Source: Punica granatum
Lineage: Eukaryota > Streptophyta > Magnoliopsida > Myrtales > Lythraceae
DNA: 64,000 nucleotides
NCBI RefSeq assembly: GCF_007655135.1
Contig: NC_045134.1
Location: forward strand, 22,406,568 to 22,470,567
Reading direction: 5' to 3'
Positions within the stretch are counted from its first letter, which is position 1; each line of letters starts with the position of its first letter. The notes below the pieces were generated by a model. The model was not told the DNA's origin. It ran no database searches and was given only the letters and a program-made list of their open reading frames with translations. The translations under genes were made by a program, and so were the position numbers. This document shows positions 1 to 13,831 of the stretch, piece after piece.

Positions 1-65
1 GCACTGCAGACAACAACTAAAAGAAAGAATTTGATGAAAAACCAAATGATTTAACCATCCCCCAC

Positions 66-3000
66 CTGGAAGAAATCTCCTTTTGCTAGAAGAAAATAAT
101 CTTTTAGAGCCTTGAGGTGCCCATTCAAGTCAGCACGAACAACCACAAGCTGCAAAAATTGTTCATATTTAGCACAGTAAACTCTTGACTAGGAGTATGG
201 AAAAGATTATACTTTCATCACCTGCCAAAGATGACTAGCTGCAATAGCTCGTATAGAGTCAACAGCACATTCAAATGATCTCTTATGAAACTCTGATGAC
301 TCCTGCAAATGCATTCGGACCGAATTGGTATAAGAGAAGGCCATGACACTAAGTTAAAGAGAAATTTATTATTGCATCTACTATGAAGAATGATCTTTTA
401 AGGTCTTGACATCAATGAGTATTGCAATAAAAAACCTTTAAGTCCCGAAGCATTGCTTCAATCTTATCAGCCTCGGACTGTGGAAGTAAATCATCTCCTG
501 TCAGCTTTGAGTCTACTAAGGGTCCCTTCTGGAAAAGAAACCGGCCTGTGAACCCTTGAGCTTTCTGAGAGCCTTTGGGCATTTGCTGGTGAGATATAGA
601 ATCTTGAAACCGAAAAGCAGTGCTGGGGTTACGAAGAACCCTGACAGCTTTACCAGCAAATAGAACTGATTCTGCGACACGCATGTGTATGTACTCTGGC
701 AGCATATCCTACAAGATAGCATGACAAGAAGTAAAGAACCTGCTATGCATTAGGAAGTCCTAATATTGCATATGAACATCAATTTAACCCAAAAATAATA
801 ATAATAATTACAAAACCAATTTCATACTTCAAAAGAACTTGATGATTAGAAGAGGAAAGTAGATGATTCTGTAGCAGGGTATTAGGATCGCAAACCAATA
901 TAAGAAAATGCCTTATGCAGTATATAATTGTCTCGCATATCAAAGCTAATAGGAAACCATTTGCGTTGCTCTGCGTCCCATTCAATGCAGAAACATACAT
1001 GCACTGGTCTAATAAACCAAATGACCACTTCCTTATAAACTTAGTAGACCAAGAAAAGAATGAAAAGATTAACTTCAAAATAAAAACAAAAATAAAAGAG
1101 GAAACCTATATAAAGCTTACCAAATATATATGAAATCCCAGGTGCCAATCTGTCAAAGATATATCATCAGTTGACAAGTGAGCCATTTTTTTGGTAACAT
1201 CTGTCTGTGATGAGCCATGCTCTAGGCTTCTCTCTTCCTGCCTGAAGACCAATATAACTGTATCATAAAGTTTATAGACAAATGAAAACAAACAAGAGTT
1301 GAAAAATCTTGGAGAACGTGCAACTAGAGCTTAACTGTTATACGTCAATTCACAAGTAAATCCAGCAAAATTCCTAAAGAGACATAAACAGGCAGGCCTT
1401 TTGATTGATAAGCCAGGCATACTTTGACAATGAGAGAATTTGAATAAATTCAATGATAAGCAGCAGTCCAGGATGTATAGGCTATCAAACAATACTGGCA
1501 TGTAGGAAAAACATAAAATGTCGCTGTGGAGATAAATTCGAATATCAACATCCAAAGCCTAATCAACCAAACTTAAATTCTTGGTATCAACACTATCTTT
1601 GTAATCAAGGTATAATATTTCCACCTTCTAATGAAGAATTCTCCATGGTGGTCTTGTAAAATCCCATAAACCATCCATGATGCAAGTTGGTTGTACATGA
1701 CTTGATGCCCATGCCAAAGAAGCCTTCATTATTTTTGAGAAAATGATTAATCAATAGGGTTAGATTACACACAGAAGCGACATAATAAGGAGAGAGATTA
1801 ATAATCCCGGAGACTGGCAACACATAATTGAACCTTAATTTCGGGAGAACATAAATCAAGTCAAAACAACATTTTGGCCTTTTCTTGAGATCTCCTTTCA
1901 AAATAGATGCACAACAGTCTTATAAATCGGCTGTTAAAACCATTTATTCAAATCATAAAAGCAAAATATTTTTAGTACAATCTAGTAAAATGCTCAAAAA
2001 AAGATCAAGGCAAAAGGGCAACAACAGAAATGGAGCAATCTCCCTGTACGTAAAGTAAAGACACACCTTTGAATGCATGTTTGCAATTCAGGCACCCCGC
2101 AATGGCATCGCTTGTGTAACAGGTTAAGTAGTTGTCCTCCACGGATATCATTACGCTCAATCTCGAGAACAAGCTCGTAGAGAGGTGGCAAGAGAATGAA
2201 AAACTGGGAAACCATCATTTCATAAGAAAAATACCACGAAAAGAGAGGCCTACAATTCATCAAAGTATCATGGCAAAAAACATCATCGAATGCAAGCAGA
2301 CCTTATTTAATCCTTGAGTAACAGTAGCCAGAATGGGCAAAGTTTCTGCCAACAACTTCTGCTCAATCTGGAGAACTGCAGACCTGTAGATAGACAGTAT
2401 TTCAACAATACCATTTGCAATGGCTCTGTGGTACACGCTTGGCTTTTCTGCCTTTCCTTTCTGCAGCTCAGAAATTCTCTCCAAGGGAGATACACCTGGA
2501 GATCGGATCCAGCTCAAGTTCCGGGATTTTGTTGCAAAACGATCAAGCTCTCTGTAATAGAAGCCGAGAGTGATGAGCCTCTCAATGAGATCCCTGCAAT
2601 GTCGCAAATGCTAATGAACAAATTGTCTTCGATAGATAAGTACAGAAAACATATTTTTGAACAGACCCAAATTGACCCCTGAATACAACCAACGGGGAGA
2701 GACCAAGAGTCAGTGATGAAAAGCAGCAAAACAGGGTACTATAAGCTCGTGAGCTACAAAATGCTCAATGAACCTAAAATTCAGGACGGCACTATCACGC
2801 AACTGCTCAAATTCTCCCTCTAAAGGGCCGAGTTTTGAAGATCAGAACAACACGGAACATCAGTATTCGGGCAAATGCTGAGCAGAACAGCCATTGGCAC
2901 GCACCGATTGCTTGCTCTATCACGAATGGGATCCTTGAAACTAACGATAATAATCCCTAGAAATGAGAAGAACCTGTCGCTGGTCTCGATGAAAGAGATG

Positions 3001-3143
3001 TCGGGGGCGAGCCTGAAGGAGCGTTCGTCGGAGACGGGGGCGTCGAGGGAGAGGGGGGCGCCGAGGGAGTGGAGTTGCTCCCTCTCGTCGACGATGAGAT
3101 CGCCGGTGTAGCCCAGCAGCGCCAGGAGAAGCTCGTGCAGCAT
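66..3143 (-). CDS. GCP4: Gamma-tubulin complex component 4, N-terminal part (gene continues past the left edge)
   Basis: Encodes the N-terminal 419 residues of a Spc97/Spc98-family protein. GCP4 is a subunit of the gamma-tubulin ring complex, which nucleates microtubules. Eight exons fit GT-AG rules on the minus strand: 3143-2974, 2593-2302, 2203-2067, 1723-1625, 1241-1121, 708-436, 302-222 and 149-66. Joined, they stay in one frame. Visible family blocks include the start MLHELLLALLGYTGDLIVD, GFYYRELDRFA, RRAIANGI-like YHRAIANGIVEILS, RCHCGVPELQTC and LLPQSEADKIEAM. The start at 3143 is chosen because it begins this conserved N-terminus directly. The next exon after 66 lies outside the window, so the C-terminal gamma-tubulin-binding GRIP2 half is not seen. 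The identification rests on recognised similarity to plant GCP4, including the order of blocks, and I am confident of it. Confidence 0.93.
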
Positions 3144-3918
3144 CCTCGCTCACTGAACACAGTCACTGACGCGCAACGACTAAAGGCTTCTTTTTCTGTT
3201 GTTTCTTCTGCCATTTTTTTTCTATTAACTTTAATTTTTTTAGTACTTTTCTTTTCATTTGAGACACAGAGAGTGAGAAGAAGATGAAGAAAAGGGAATA
3301 GAAGGGAGGACAAAATGGCCTAAAAAACCGCTACACCGGGCGGGGGAGGAACTTCGAATTCGAACTTGTATCGAAGCCTAACTCATGTCGTGGTGTCGCT
3401 TGTATCGAGTTCGAATCCATGCCGTTATGCAAGGCAAGACGCCTCAGGTATAATGCAGGTTGCACCCTCCCACACAGGCCGATACAGAGGTTTGGGGAGC
3501 TGAAATTTTGCAACCATAAATGAGTTGATTCGGTATTTACATGTATCATGAATTAGTAAGTATCGCAACCCGACTAACAGTACGTTGGAAGTGAAATCTG
3601 GAGAATGAATCTCTCATCGGCACAAGTCAATTTTCCGAAATTATATGGCTGAATTTTCTTTTCCGAAGAGTGTAACTAAGTTCCACGGCTCAGGTAAGGC
3701 ATTGCTTTTCAATCACTTTTCGAGAAGCTGTACGCTCCGCAATTGGAACTCTCATGTTGTACTTCACCAATGTATTAACCCGTCTAACCGAAGATACATA
3801 AGATGATTCGCTTGACATCATCTTACAACTCTCTTCCCGAAAGAGCAAAACCGGGAACATAATCAGAAAGAAGCAATAAAACAAAGCAAAACTTTTGATC
3901 AACTCTTGTCGATAATAA
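3144..3918. other. Spacer between GCP4 5' end and UTP14 3' end
   Basis: About 775 bases separate the GCP4 start codon from the UTP14 stop codon, both on the minus strand. The part next to GCP4 is T-rich on the plus strand and must hold its promoter and leader. The part near 3690-3918 should hold the UTP14 3' untranslated region. Several short open frames here match nothing. No gene is supported. Confidence 0.6.
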
Positions 3919-6900
3919 TCAACTTCTCGTCTTACTTGCCTTCTTTTTCCCGGCTCCGTCACCACCTCTCTTCCTCTTACTCCCTCCCTTCTGCTCATTC
4001 CCCCGATAATTGTCACCTTTTTCGTGGGGATTCACCTCCTTGAACTGGATTGGCTTAATGATTATCCCCGACTTCTTCACAACCTGCACGAGAGAACAGC
4101 CAGAACTTGACTGTGAGAACGCGGTAAAATTTAGGAATTACAAGATCTTATAGCATAACCCTACAGAAATAGTATTGTCCAATGCAACACTATAGTCGTG
4201 CTCCGGATGAAAGAAAGGAAACACCGTGAGATAATATCGTATAAAAAAGTGACTTTGTATGTAGCAATTTGAATCTCATTCTGTTTCCATTCCTTCACAT
4301 TAAATAAAGTTCTCCACAGTAAATGAATGAGGTTAGTGGAATAGTAACTGTGGCGCACCTCTGGTCGATTAAGAGCACCGAGTGCAGTAACTGGATTAAA
4401 TTCGGGTCCGATGGGCATGCGGATGCTCTGTTCAAAGACCTCCTTTGAGGTAAAGGGGAAGGGCAATGATTTCGTCTGTAGCTTCTCAGCCTGCCAAATA
4501 AAGTCAAACGAGTTTCAACCAAAGAGTTGGAAAAAGACATCATCAAACTTAATGTCCATGAAAAAAGGATGACTAAAGAGTAATAGATGCATAAAAGCAT
4601 GTTTGCAACAAGAATTTGTGTTCATGAGTGGGACTTGAAAGCTAACAAACCGTTTGCGGGAATCTTTCACTTAGACATTGGAAGGATTTTAGGATTTAAA
4701 ACAAGTAAAATCAAGAATTCCTGTTTTCAGTTATTTGAGATGATATCATCGTACCGCCTTCATGCGGATCGAATCACTCTTCCGGATGCACTAACAATAA
4801 GTTCATCTTATACCTCGTTCGAGAAGAACAAAAATCAGGAAAATTACCTTTTTATCCACTTTTTCAGATATGATAACATGCTTCAGATGTGCATCCTTCC
4901 TCTTCTTAAGGGCTTCCTCCCTCTTCCTCTTGGCGTCATCATGTTCTTTCAACATCCAAGAAGGCAGCCCTCTCTTTTTCTGGACATTGGTCCACTGACC
5001 CCAACCCGGAAGCAGAACGGGCTTCTCAGGTTCAGGGTTCTCTTTGTTAAGAATCTCCATTTTGTCCTTCTCGAAATCCTCCTCTACATCATCCCCAGCA
5101 AAAGCTTGCTGTACGAGTTCTGCTTGAGATGGAAGCTCATAAGATCGTGCAGGCCCTGCAGACAACACGCCATCCACCATTTGCCCTTCGCTCTCTGTAT
5201 CACTTTCCTCACCCAACTCATTCAATTCCACGGACTGAGATGGGGGAAGAAAGGGGGAAAAAAATGAAGCAAAAGGAGAAAGATTAGGCGTGTCAGCCAT
5301 CAACGTAACATTAACAGCCTAATAATCAACCAAAGAAAAGAGTCATACTTTCAAGTGCTTATCGACACCAGCAGGTTCACCAACTTCTTGCTTCTTTTTG
5401 CTGCTATGGCCTACTTCCGTGCCCTCTTTCTTCCCATCTTTCATCTGCTCTTATTATAGTAACAGTTAGTATGGATAATAGATTATTTGGAGAACTAGCT
5501 AAGTTAAAAACAGAAGATTGAATAACCTTTCTCCACGAGTCTGATGCAAATATAGATACTTCATAAGTTGTCTTGGCACTAGGATCCTTGACAATATTAT
5601 CAAAGCTCTAGAAAACAAAATAAGATAAATTGTCAAATTTCACCTGAAATCATCTAAATTTAAATTGAATTTGTGGTAAGGGTAAGACTACCAAATTACC
5701 TTAAAGATCGAATTTTGATGGATTTGAGAATCTTCATCGAATGAAAAAGAACCATTTCCAATGTCATTCTGCAAATCTTCTTTCTGCCCCCCTATATCAC
5801 CGTCTTCATTGGCCTCAACATCATCTTCACTATCACTATCGTCAAGGGTCCTTTCTGGTTTGCTCTTCTTATTCTGGATCTGAGGCTTTACTGCACCAAA
5901 GACCATTCTACCACTTGAAGTACTAGGTCTCGACTTTTCAGCCTCATGTGAATCCTCCTTCTGCTTTGATGTCATTTCATACTCTTCAAGAGCAAGCTTA
6001 GCCTCTTCAATAGCAGCATCCTTTCTTTTCTTTAAACCACGTACCTAGGGAAATTGAAACAAGATTTAGCCAATACATGAGGCAAAGGATTCTAGGAACT
6101 GCACGAGTTCTCAATCAGGATATTGGTGTAGAAAGCATTAGCTGTCACAAGTTAATGCTGAACGAGATTAGAGAGGAGGTTTCTGTTTTTCATAATTCAA
6201 CGTCTATCCAGCAAAGATCAATGGTGAATAAAAGCAGATATAGACTGAGAGTTCTCATTCATTATGGGTGCGTACTGCACATGGCCACCAGATATGATTC
6301 AACATTATGAGCGTGACATAATTAAGGTCAGTTCAGTACACTGGAACGGAATGGAATGAGTTCAATAAAGAGAGAGGTAAATTACATTGAGATGGTCTTT
6401 TTAGTGTTAAACTTGAACATATAGAGGAGTGTAATAAAAAAATAAAACTTATTTACCAAGATGTCCAAAAGAGCTCAAAAGAAAATATAAGATACTTGTA
6501 TGAAAATTAGTTGTAGTGACAGAATGGGCATATTAGGTTCTATGAAGAAAGACCATTCCATCAAGTTGAAGAAAAAAGAATATCATAGTTGAATGGAGTG
6601 AAAAGATGAAATATATCGTTCCATTCAATTCCTTTATATCCCAGTGTACCAAATGTAACTTAAGACTTTTGTCCACTTTCTGATTCTGCATTACTACAAT
6701 TAAAATTGTAATTATGATATGATAACTCAATTGCCAGCCATCTACTTCTCAAAATAGCTCCTTTTGTTCTGGTACCTTGAGGGAAGGGGTTTGAAATAGC
6801 TTTATTTCTTTGTTTCCTCATTGCCCACATACCTCATCTCATGAGCCAACACCAGCAAACGAAGATGATGCAAATAACACTAAAAATGCAATTATGTAAA

Positions 6901-9438
6901 TTCGAGGAGAAAAGGGCAATGCATGGTTACCATGAAAGGCAGAGAAAGCACTCCAGAGGTGGGAGCATCATTCTCTTCTTCTAACGCTTTGAGTGTCTTA
7001 CCCCTAGCATCGGCTAACAGCTTGGCTGCAGAATCTTGGTCAGAGGCTGCAGAATCTTCCTCATCCTCATCACTGCTATCATCACTGCTGCTATTTTCTT
7101 TCATCGAGTTCATTTTTCTTGTCAACAGGACATGTTGTTGAAGCTGTTCAGCTATGGCAGCACGTGTTCCGTCATCTTGGGCATCCAAACCACGTTTTAA
7201 GATGCGCTTTGCCCACTTTGAGCTATTCTTGTGCTTCAAGGTCAGACGCTCCTGTAAGATCATTGAGACAAGAATTACCATCAAAGAGCTATTTTTCAGC
7301 TTTAAAAAATTCTCACCAGTAAGGAAATAGGGTGGCCTTACCTCCGCTCGCTTAAACTCTTGCTTTATTGCTTGCTCTTTAGCAGCTTCAGGATCCATCT
7401 CCCTTTGCACTGAGAAAGCTTTCAACCTGTCTTTCTTCAACAACCGATGATATGTTTTGGACTTGATCTTCTTTATGTGCTTTTGTTTCATTTCATGACG
7501 AAAAAGAAGGCTCCGCATCTTAGCGATGCGATCCCTGCGTTCCTTTTCCTCTTCAACAGATACCTGGGAAAAAAAACAGAATATAATCATCCCAAATGCA
7601 CCAGAACTCAAGCATAAAACACGACAATGTCATGGTAGCACGCATTACAAATAAAAAACAATTAGTTCAAAGTTGCACATATTTTGACATCGGTTTCTAG
7701 TTACCCAAGAGTGTAGAATGGGCCACTAGCACTCCTTTCAGAAACATTTAGCAAAAGTATAAATAAGTATGCAACTTCGGAACTAAGTAAGCTGCCCAGA
7801 ACTCTTAACAGTGCTTCCAACAACAATAAGTCATACACTCTTAAGGAAAAAGATTGCAAGCCAATTAATGTGAAAATTTTCTAAATCCATCATACCTTGT
7901 TTAACTCTAGAAGCCTGGCTCCATCCTTCTTGTGGGCCTCCATAACCTTTTCATCATAGACTAAAGAAGCAATTTTCTTCTCAAACTCAGTTCTCGGTTC
8001 AAACTCAGAAGCTATTGCCCCAACAGTCGAATATTTCAGGTCTATGTCTTCATCGAAAAACAAGGCCGGTGCTTCCCTATTCCTTTTGACTAAAGGTTCC
8101 CACTTTAGTATCTCTTTCTTAGATTGTTCATAGGCTACTTTCCTCTCCACCTTCTCTCTATCTGGTTTAGGGAGTGGAGCTTGAATTGGCGCAGATTTAT
8201 TCTCCAGTTGTTGCATCCTCTTTCTAAGCTCGCTGTAACCAGCTTTATCTTGAAGAGGATCCAGAAGATCTTGAATGTTAATTTTGCCATCCCCTTCCAA
8301 AATATCATGACTTGGATTATATTCTGACTCTGGATACGCCTCTGATACCACAGCACTACTTCTTTTCTTCTTGCCTGCAAATTGAATAAGCTAAGCATAT
8401 CTATGAGATATTTCCTAACAGTGATGAATTTTGAGGATTTAATTTTAAGATACGGAAAGTTCTTTACTTCAATAATGCTATTCCGTTCCAATATCAGTTT
8501 TTCAATTGGAATATTAATTTATCCCTGCACCATTTTATATTGAAATTATTGATTTCCTACTAATGCATCGCGTGGTTAATGAAGGCAACAATTTAAGCAG
8601 AGAGAAACCATTGACCGCTAAAAGCTAGGTGCTAAAATTTATAATACGTTATCAAGATTGAGGCGATCTAATTGTTCCAATTTCCTAAAATTGAATGAGA
8701 TAGTAAACATGCTCCGACTAACATCACAACCGAGAAAGTCAAATTGGAAGTCACATAAGCATGTTTTGATATCGGTACGGGTTTATGTTAACTTGGTATC
8801 TTTTACAAATGTTGTCACAAATCATTAACAGGATAACGGGAGCTGTTCGAAAGGAGCTCAGAGCTTCATCTTACCCTCAAATGCTTCACTTGGCATTCCA
8901 GTGATCCCTTGCAGCATCCGGGTATGCCTTCCATCATCTTCCTCCTCACTATCTACTTCGCCTTCATGTGAAGTGAGGCCAATCCCGTCATCATCGTCAC
9001 CGTCCGCGTAATCTGACAGAATCTCCTCATCCTAAGGATACATAACGCATATCGTCATCAATTCATCATGCCTAACTCCAATAAAAGTTGCGAATTTTGA
9101 CCTCAACGAACCTGGAAATCCTCAGGAAGCTCGTACTCGAGCTTCTCCACGGGGTCGAACCTACGATTCTTGCGCGAATCCTCCGGTGCCACCTCCCCTT
9201 CGTACTCGTAAATATCGTTTCCGAAGGGCTTGTCGTTCTCATTGGAATCAATCCTCCCATCGTGTTCTTCTCCTTCACTGTCCACCGGATTCAGCCTCTC
9301 CAGCACCTTCTTCATCGAGTTGGGCAACCGAGGGCCGGTCCGCTTCTTCCTGCCCTCCTTCCCAGAGGCCTTGAAGTTGAAGCTCTGCTTTTTATAGGGT
9401 TTCTGCGAATCTCGACTCTTCCTCTTCTTGTCCGCCAT
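3919..9438 (-). CDS. UTP14: U3 snoRNA-associated protein 14 (UTP14), complete
   Basis: Nucleolar component of the small-subunit processome, which processes pre-18S rRNA; in yeast, Utp14 works with the helicase Dhr1. Eleven exons are supported: 9438-9112, 9031-8875, 8374-7896, 7563-7342, 7251-6931, 6044-5700, 5607-5527, 5444-5349, 5234-4848, 4490-4359 and 4083-3919. They sum to 2,712 bases, giving 903 residues and a TGA stop, close to plant homologues. The N-terminus is basic (MADKKRKSR) and followed by acidic stretches. Exon 3 carries EFEPRTEFEKKIASLVYDE. Exon 4 is a lysine-rich helical block (HIKKIKSKTYHRLLKKDR). Exon 9 carries the family signature PGWGQWTN followed by KKRGLPSWMLKEHDDAKRKR. 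Exon 10 has FPFTSKEVFEQSIRMPIGPE, and the C-terminus is basic. Acidic-serine tracts in exons 5 and 6 look like casein kinase 2 targets, which is inference. Nine of ten introns are phase 0. Confidence 0.95.
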
Positions 9439-10863
9439 GATTGAGGATTCAGGAACGAACAGCTACCTGCGGCTACTTCTCAGTAATAACGACGAACTCC
9501 AATCGGTTGCTCGGAGCGAGTTATGAGGGATGAGAGGAATGTCGGTTCGACGCCGGCTATCCAGTCCGTCAGCTTGGTCGGAATGAAAGGAGGGAGGGGG
9601 GGAGGGAGAAAACGGCAGCGCCAAGGCTCAGTAGGAGCTGAGGGTTTATAGTTTCACCTTGCGAGCTCAATTTGCCCCCCTGGAGTTTCTATTTTATCAA
9701 TTAGCACCCCAAAATTTAGATTTATATTGCTTCGGTGCCCTATGTTTTAAATTTTGGCAACTGAACCCTTTTAAATAATTTTTTTCTGAGATAATTGGTT
9801 TTTGGACCCTGTCCTTTGGAGGGTCCATGGGTTTGCTCCTACTTTCAAACAATTGCATGACACCCACCACGTAAAAGAGAAAAATAAGCACGGTGTCCCT
9901 CATTGGAATTGGGAACTTTTCCATCCAACATAATAGTAAAATAGTCAATTCGCATTACTTTTTCTTCTGGCTCTTTTTTAAGGATTGTCTTTTGAAACAT
10001 CATTTTCTCGAGATCAAGCCCCCGATTGAAGTATTCATAATGTCTTCAAAAACTTTGTGCTTTCGGGATCAAGCCCCCGATTGAAGTGTTCATAATGTCT
10101 TCGAAAACTTTGTGCTTAGTGTCCCCGGCTGACAATTCAGATGCTCTTGGCTGAAAAAACAAATTTAGAGAGAGAAAAAAAAAACAATTTTGGATGCTCC
10201 TCAAGTACGACAATACAAAGGCTAATAGCTAAATATGAATTTCCTTTGGCATTCGCCAATAAGCATGAACTTTCATTTTCATTTTACATGTATGCATTCG
10301 GTGTTTTTCGGTCCAATCGAATAGCTTATTAGTTTTCTGGCAAGAATTTGACCCAGAACATTATAAAGAGCATCTCTTTCAAATCCTCGGATGCAGCCAC
10401 AATAATTAATGAGTACCATTTAAGAACTTTGCTGAAATAAAACTCAAAAGATAGATAAAAATTCAGGTATAAAATGTGCTGTTAATTAAAAGAAATAAAT
10501 AATTAAATGAACACCTCACAGAAAAAAAAAATGATAATAATAATTAAATGAACATTTAATCAGATTTCAAATCAGACTCTTTCAGGAACTTATCCCGTCT
10601 TGATTGGTTATGCTTATGCGTGGTACCTTAACGGACCAAAACCTGTATTACCGGTCTTCTGCCTAGGTATCGAACCGCGGCAATAGCGTAGAATTAGTCT
10701 GAGGAGAAAATATTACTCAACTATAATGATACATAATAATAAACAAAGGACAACATTATCTCTATCAGAAAGTACTTCACAAGGCTCAGCCTAGTCTAAA
10801 TTACAGAACCGTCCTAGAAGAAAACCTCTGTTCAAAAATTACTAAAAGCAGACCTTTCTTGCC
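9439..10863. other. Spacer between UTP14 5' end and U1A 3' end
   Basis: Roughly 1.4 kb with no supported gene. The 200 bases next to UTP14 should hold its promoter and leader. The stretch 9665-9900 has phrases typical of dispersed plant repeats but I could not define its ends. A short tandem duplication at 10012-10121 is listed separately. The last 250 bases before 10863 probably include the U1A 3' untranslated region. Confidence 0.5.
10012..10121. repeat. Tandem duplication, two 55-bp units
   Basis: The segment starting GATCAAGCCCCCGATTGAAG at 10012 is repeated from 10067 with only a few substitutions, so the period is 55 bases and there are two units. It lies in noncoding sequence between UTP14 and U1A. 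Confidence 0.85.
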
Positions 10864-13831
10864 CTATTTCTTGGCATAGGTGATCAACATCGGGTTCTGC
10901 GGCGTCAGCTTGAAGCCTTGCAGGGCTTGCATTGCGACCGTGGACTGCATCTCATCTGCGTATTCCACAAATGCGATCCCAGGCTTTGTCTCAACCATCC
11001 TAACTTCCTTGAAGCCTGGATACTGCAGGAACAGCATCTGCAGCATCATGGGAGTTGAATCGTGGGGCAAGTTCTGTACGAAGAGGATGTTGTTCGGCGG
11101 GGCAGGAGCCTCTGGAAGTTTCTGACCTCCTGGGTAGGGTATTTGAGACAGCTGCAGAGAAACAAAAAACATGGATGAGAGCTGGAAAGAGAGATGGTAT
11201 GGGTTAATGTTATCAGTACGAGTAACATCGCATACAAAATCAAAGCCACCCATGTTCTATAACAAGCTGTGATTACCATAACAGTGAGGAGAAAGGCAGA
11301 AAAGTTGTTTTAATCATTTCTCATGTATTTGAGCAATTGATGTGACTTGCAGTGGCAAGTGAACCAATCTATCTCAAAACTTCAACGGATAATTACTCTT
11401 ATTTGACTCAATTATTTTGTGCGAGAGATCGGGTTTTCAGCCGGACCTGCCAAGCTCAAGCTCAGCAGTACTCAGTTTGGGAGGCTAACGAGGTAATCAA
11501 GCTTATCCTTAATTGCTAATATCTGACATTAACACAGACCCCTGTTCTCAAGCTATTTCAAATCTGGAGCTCCAGTCAACCCTGACCAATGTCAAGGTTG
11601 GGTCTGGCCCCATTTGGTAGTCATTAAAAGGAAGTCTAGACGGTGAGCCCAAGTTAGGTTTGTTAACAGCTGGAGCCTAAAGAAAGAAGCTCACTCAAGT
11701 TGAACCAGGTTTCAAGATAAATGTCTCACAAGTGGAATCAAACTCGAGCCTGGCAAAACTCGGCTTGTTTCCATCTCTTCTTACTAAACAACATACGCAA
11801 ATATCAAGTATTTTCCCATCTGTCTAGCAGGTCCTTGCAACAACCAATCTAAGATTGGTTTACTTGGAATTCACGAAGTTTGCAACAGCCAAAAGGAAGG
11901 GCGAACAAAGAACACTCAGTTTTGATGGACTATACATAAAATAAAATAATATTAAAAAAAAAACAGAATAAGAGATATAATAGGAGGGCTTACAGGTGGT
12001 GCTGCACCATAGGCACCAGGATAAGCAGGATTCCCACCAGCTGTAGCAAGATTGGCATCATTTTGGTCCTTCCGTTTCTTACCTACAACATTCACAAGAC
12101 TTTATGACTCAGGAGAGAACATTAACAGGAAGAATGTAACATACAGGAATAATCAAGTCGGATGAACACTTTCAGAAATTTATAACTGCTCATTCTGTGA
12201 TGTGCTGGTTGTTTTGGGTTTCGGCTTTTACTTTTGTTTAGTCTTTCTGTTTGCCAAAGGTTTTCAGCTCACGAGAAAAGGCAAACCAAACTTATATGTA
12301 TTGAGGAAAGTCCATACCTTTCTCGTCATGTCTCTTCCGCTTTTCTCTTGGAACGAAAGTACCATCAGCCTTCGCTATTATGTCCGACTTTGACTTTGCA
12401 TATTGTATTCTCTGTTCAAATGAAAAAAGGATAAGAAAATCACCTGGCAATTTTTCAACACCAAAGAGAAAAGATCTACATACTTAACTAGGTTAAAGCT
12501 GCGCCTAGAACGCCCAATGTAAACTAATTCTTACGTAGTTTACCTACTAAATTTCTTTTCTTTATGGTCTGCAAATCCAACAAATACTCAAAACATGGTT
12601 TTCATCCCTTTGTTGGATACAATAAAAAACTCCGAGCAAGAAAGAATTGGCACACTGAAAGAGCACAAGTTCTTTATTCCCCCAACGAGATAATGCAAAG
12701 CATGGTGGTTATTTCTAGACTATTTGTCCATGTCTCAATAAAACACTCCATCCCAACACCAAAAGAATACACCTGAAATGCCTGAATTGCTTAAGTGTAC
12801 TGTACTTTTAACTTCTGAGGTATCTGAGCCATCTTTGTCCTCTCTAAACTATCCACACAGGGTATAATTATGGAGTGCAGAGTCACATTACTCTTCACAT
12901 AAACAATCTCTCATCATTACATGCATGTAGGGAAACAGCAAGAAGCAGAAAGAGAGGCATCCAAAGAAAAAAGAAGCCAAAACAACAGCATATCAATCAT
13001 AACCCCATAATCCATGGGATTGGTTAAGAAAAAACACTCTGACGAATCGAAATGGTATCGGACAGGATTTCACAGTCCAATTCATATGACGGAACAAAAC
13101 TGAACACCTCGTAGAGGAAGATTTGATCTTTTCCAGTTCAGCCAGCGACCAATCGAGCAAACTCAATGCAATGAAGCTCAACAGGCAAGCTCAAGCAAAT
13201 GAACATTTTTTTCTTATGATTCCATAGTTGATGGCTTAGTTGAATCTCTCTCATGAAGGAAAAGAAATAGCTTTCTTCCCTCCAAAATGCTTACTTCTAA
13301 ATGGACGATTTCAACGTCTTCCTATGGAATTTCTCAAGACACCTAAAATTAAGACAGTCCAATCAGTCCATCATCAATCAATTTCCCCAAGAACCCTAAA
13401 TTCCTCACTGAGGCCCTGCTTCCACTCCAAAGAGCAATCCAATTCACATATATAATAAAAGGGCAAAATGTGCATACCATCGGCTTATCATAGAAAGGGA
13501 AGTCCTGCATTTGCCTGAGAGCATTGGTAGCAGACTGAACATCCTTAAAGATGACCCAAGCTTGCCCCTTGTGCTTCAATGTCTTGAACGCCAACACGTC
13601 CAGAATCTCCCCGAACTGCGAGAACACCGCCCTCAGCGACTTCTTCAGCTCTGCATACACAATCAACCGCCGGCTCCGTCACAAAACCCTAGCACGATAT
13701 ACACTCCTATACAGTAGCGACACGGAGAGCGTCGAGTACGTACCGTCGAGTTTGATCTTCTCGTTGAGGTTGTTGATGTATATCGTCATGTTGGGGGGAA
13801 TCTCGGTGCCGCCTGTGACCGCCTCCGCCAT
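10864..13831 (-). CDS. U1A: U1 small nuclear ribonucleoprotein A (U1A), complete
   Basis: RNA-binding protein of the U1 snRNP; it binds stem-loop II of U1 snRNA during 5' splice-site recognition. Five exons: 13831-13744, 13650-13478, 12411-12318, 12082-11994 and 11151-10864. They total 732 bases, 243 residues plus TAG. RRM1 (about residues 17-95) has RNP2-type TIYINNL and RNP1-type KGQAWVIF, with KIKLDELKKSL between. A basic linker [16 protein letters not shown] follows, then a proline/glycine/alanine-rich spacer. RRM2 (about 165-243) begins [10 protein letters not shown] and contains KPGIAFVEY, ending in LITYAKK. The linker and the sequence [11 protein letters not shown] fit U1A better than the paralogue U2B'', although the two families are close. 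The start at 13831 precedes the short acidic N-terminus [14 protein letters not shown] typical of plant U1A. Confidence 0.93.

Noticed and set aside
3400..3430. GAGTTCGAATCC as a tRNA or SINE B box
   Set aside because: No convincing A box at the right distance and no tRNA fold.
3690..4016. 108-codon minus-strand frame over the end of UTP14
   Set aside because: It overlaps the true last exon of UTP14 in another frame; the correct frame ends at TGA 3919-3921.
4587..5267. 226-codon plus-strand open frame
   Set aside because: It runs antisense across UTP14 exon 9 and its intron. Its composition reflects the opposite-strand coding sequence and it has no family match.
10630..10690. GGTTCGATACC on the minus strand as a tRNA gene
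   Set aside because: Only a B-box-like match; no A box, acceptor stem or anticodon arm could be folded around it.
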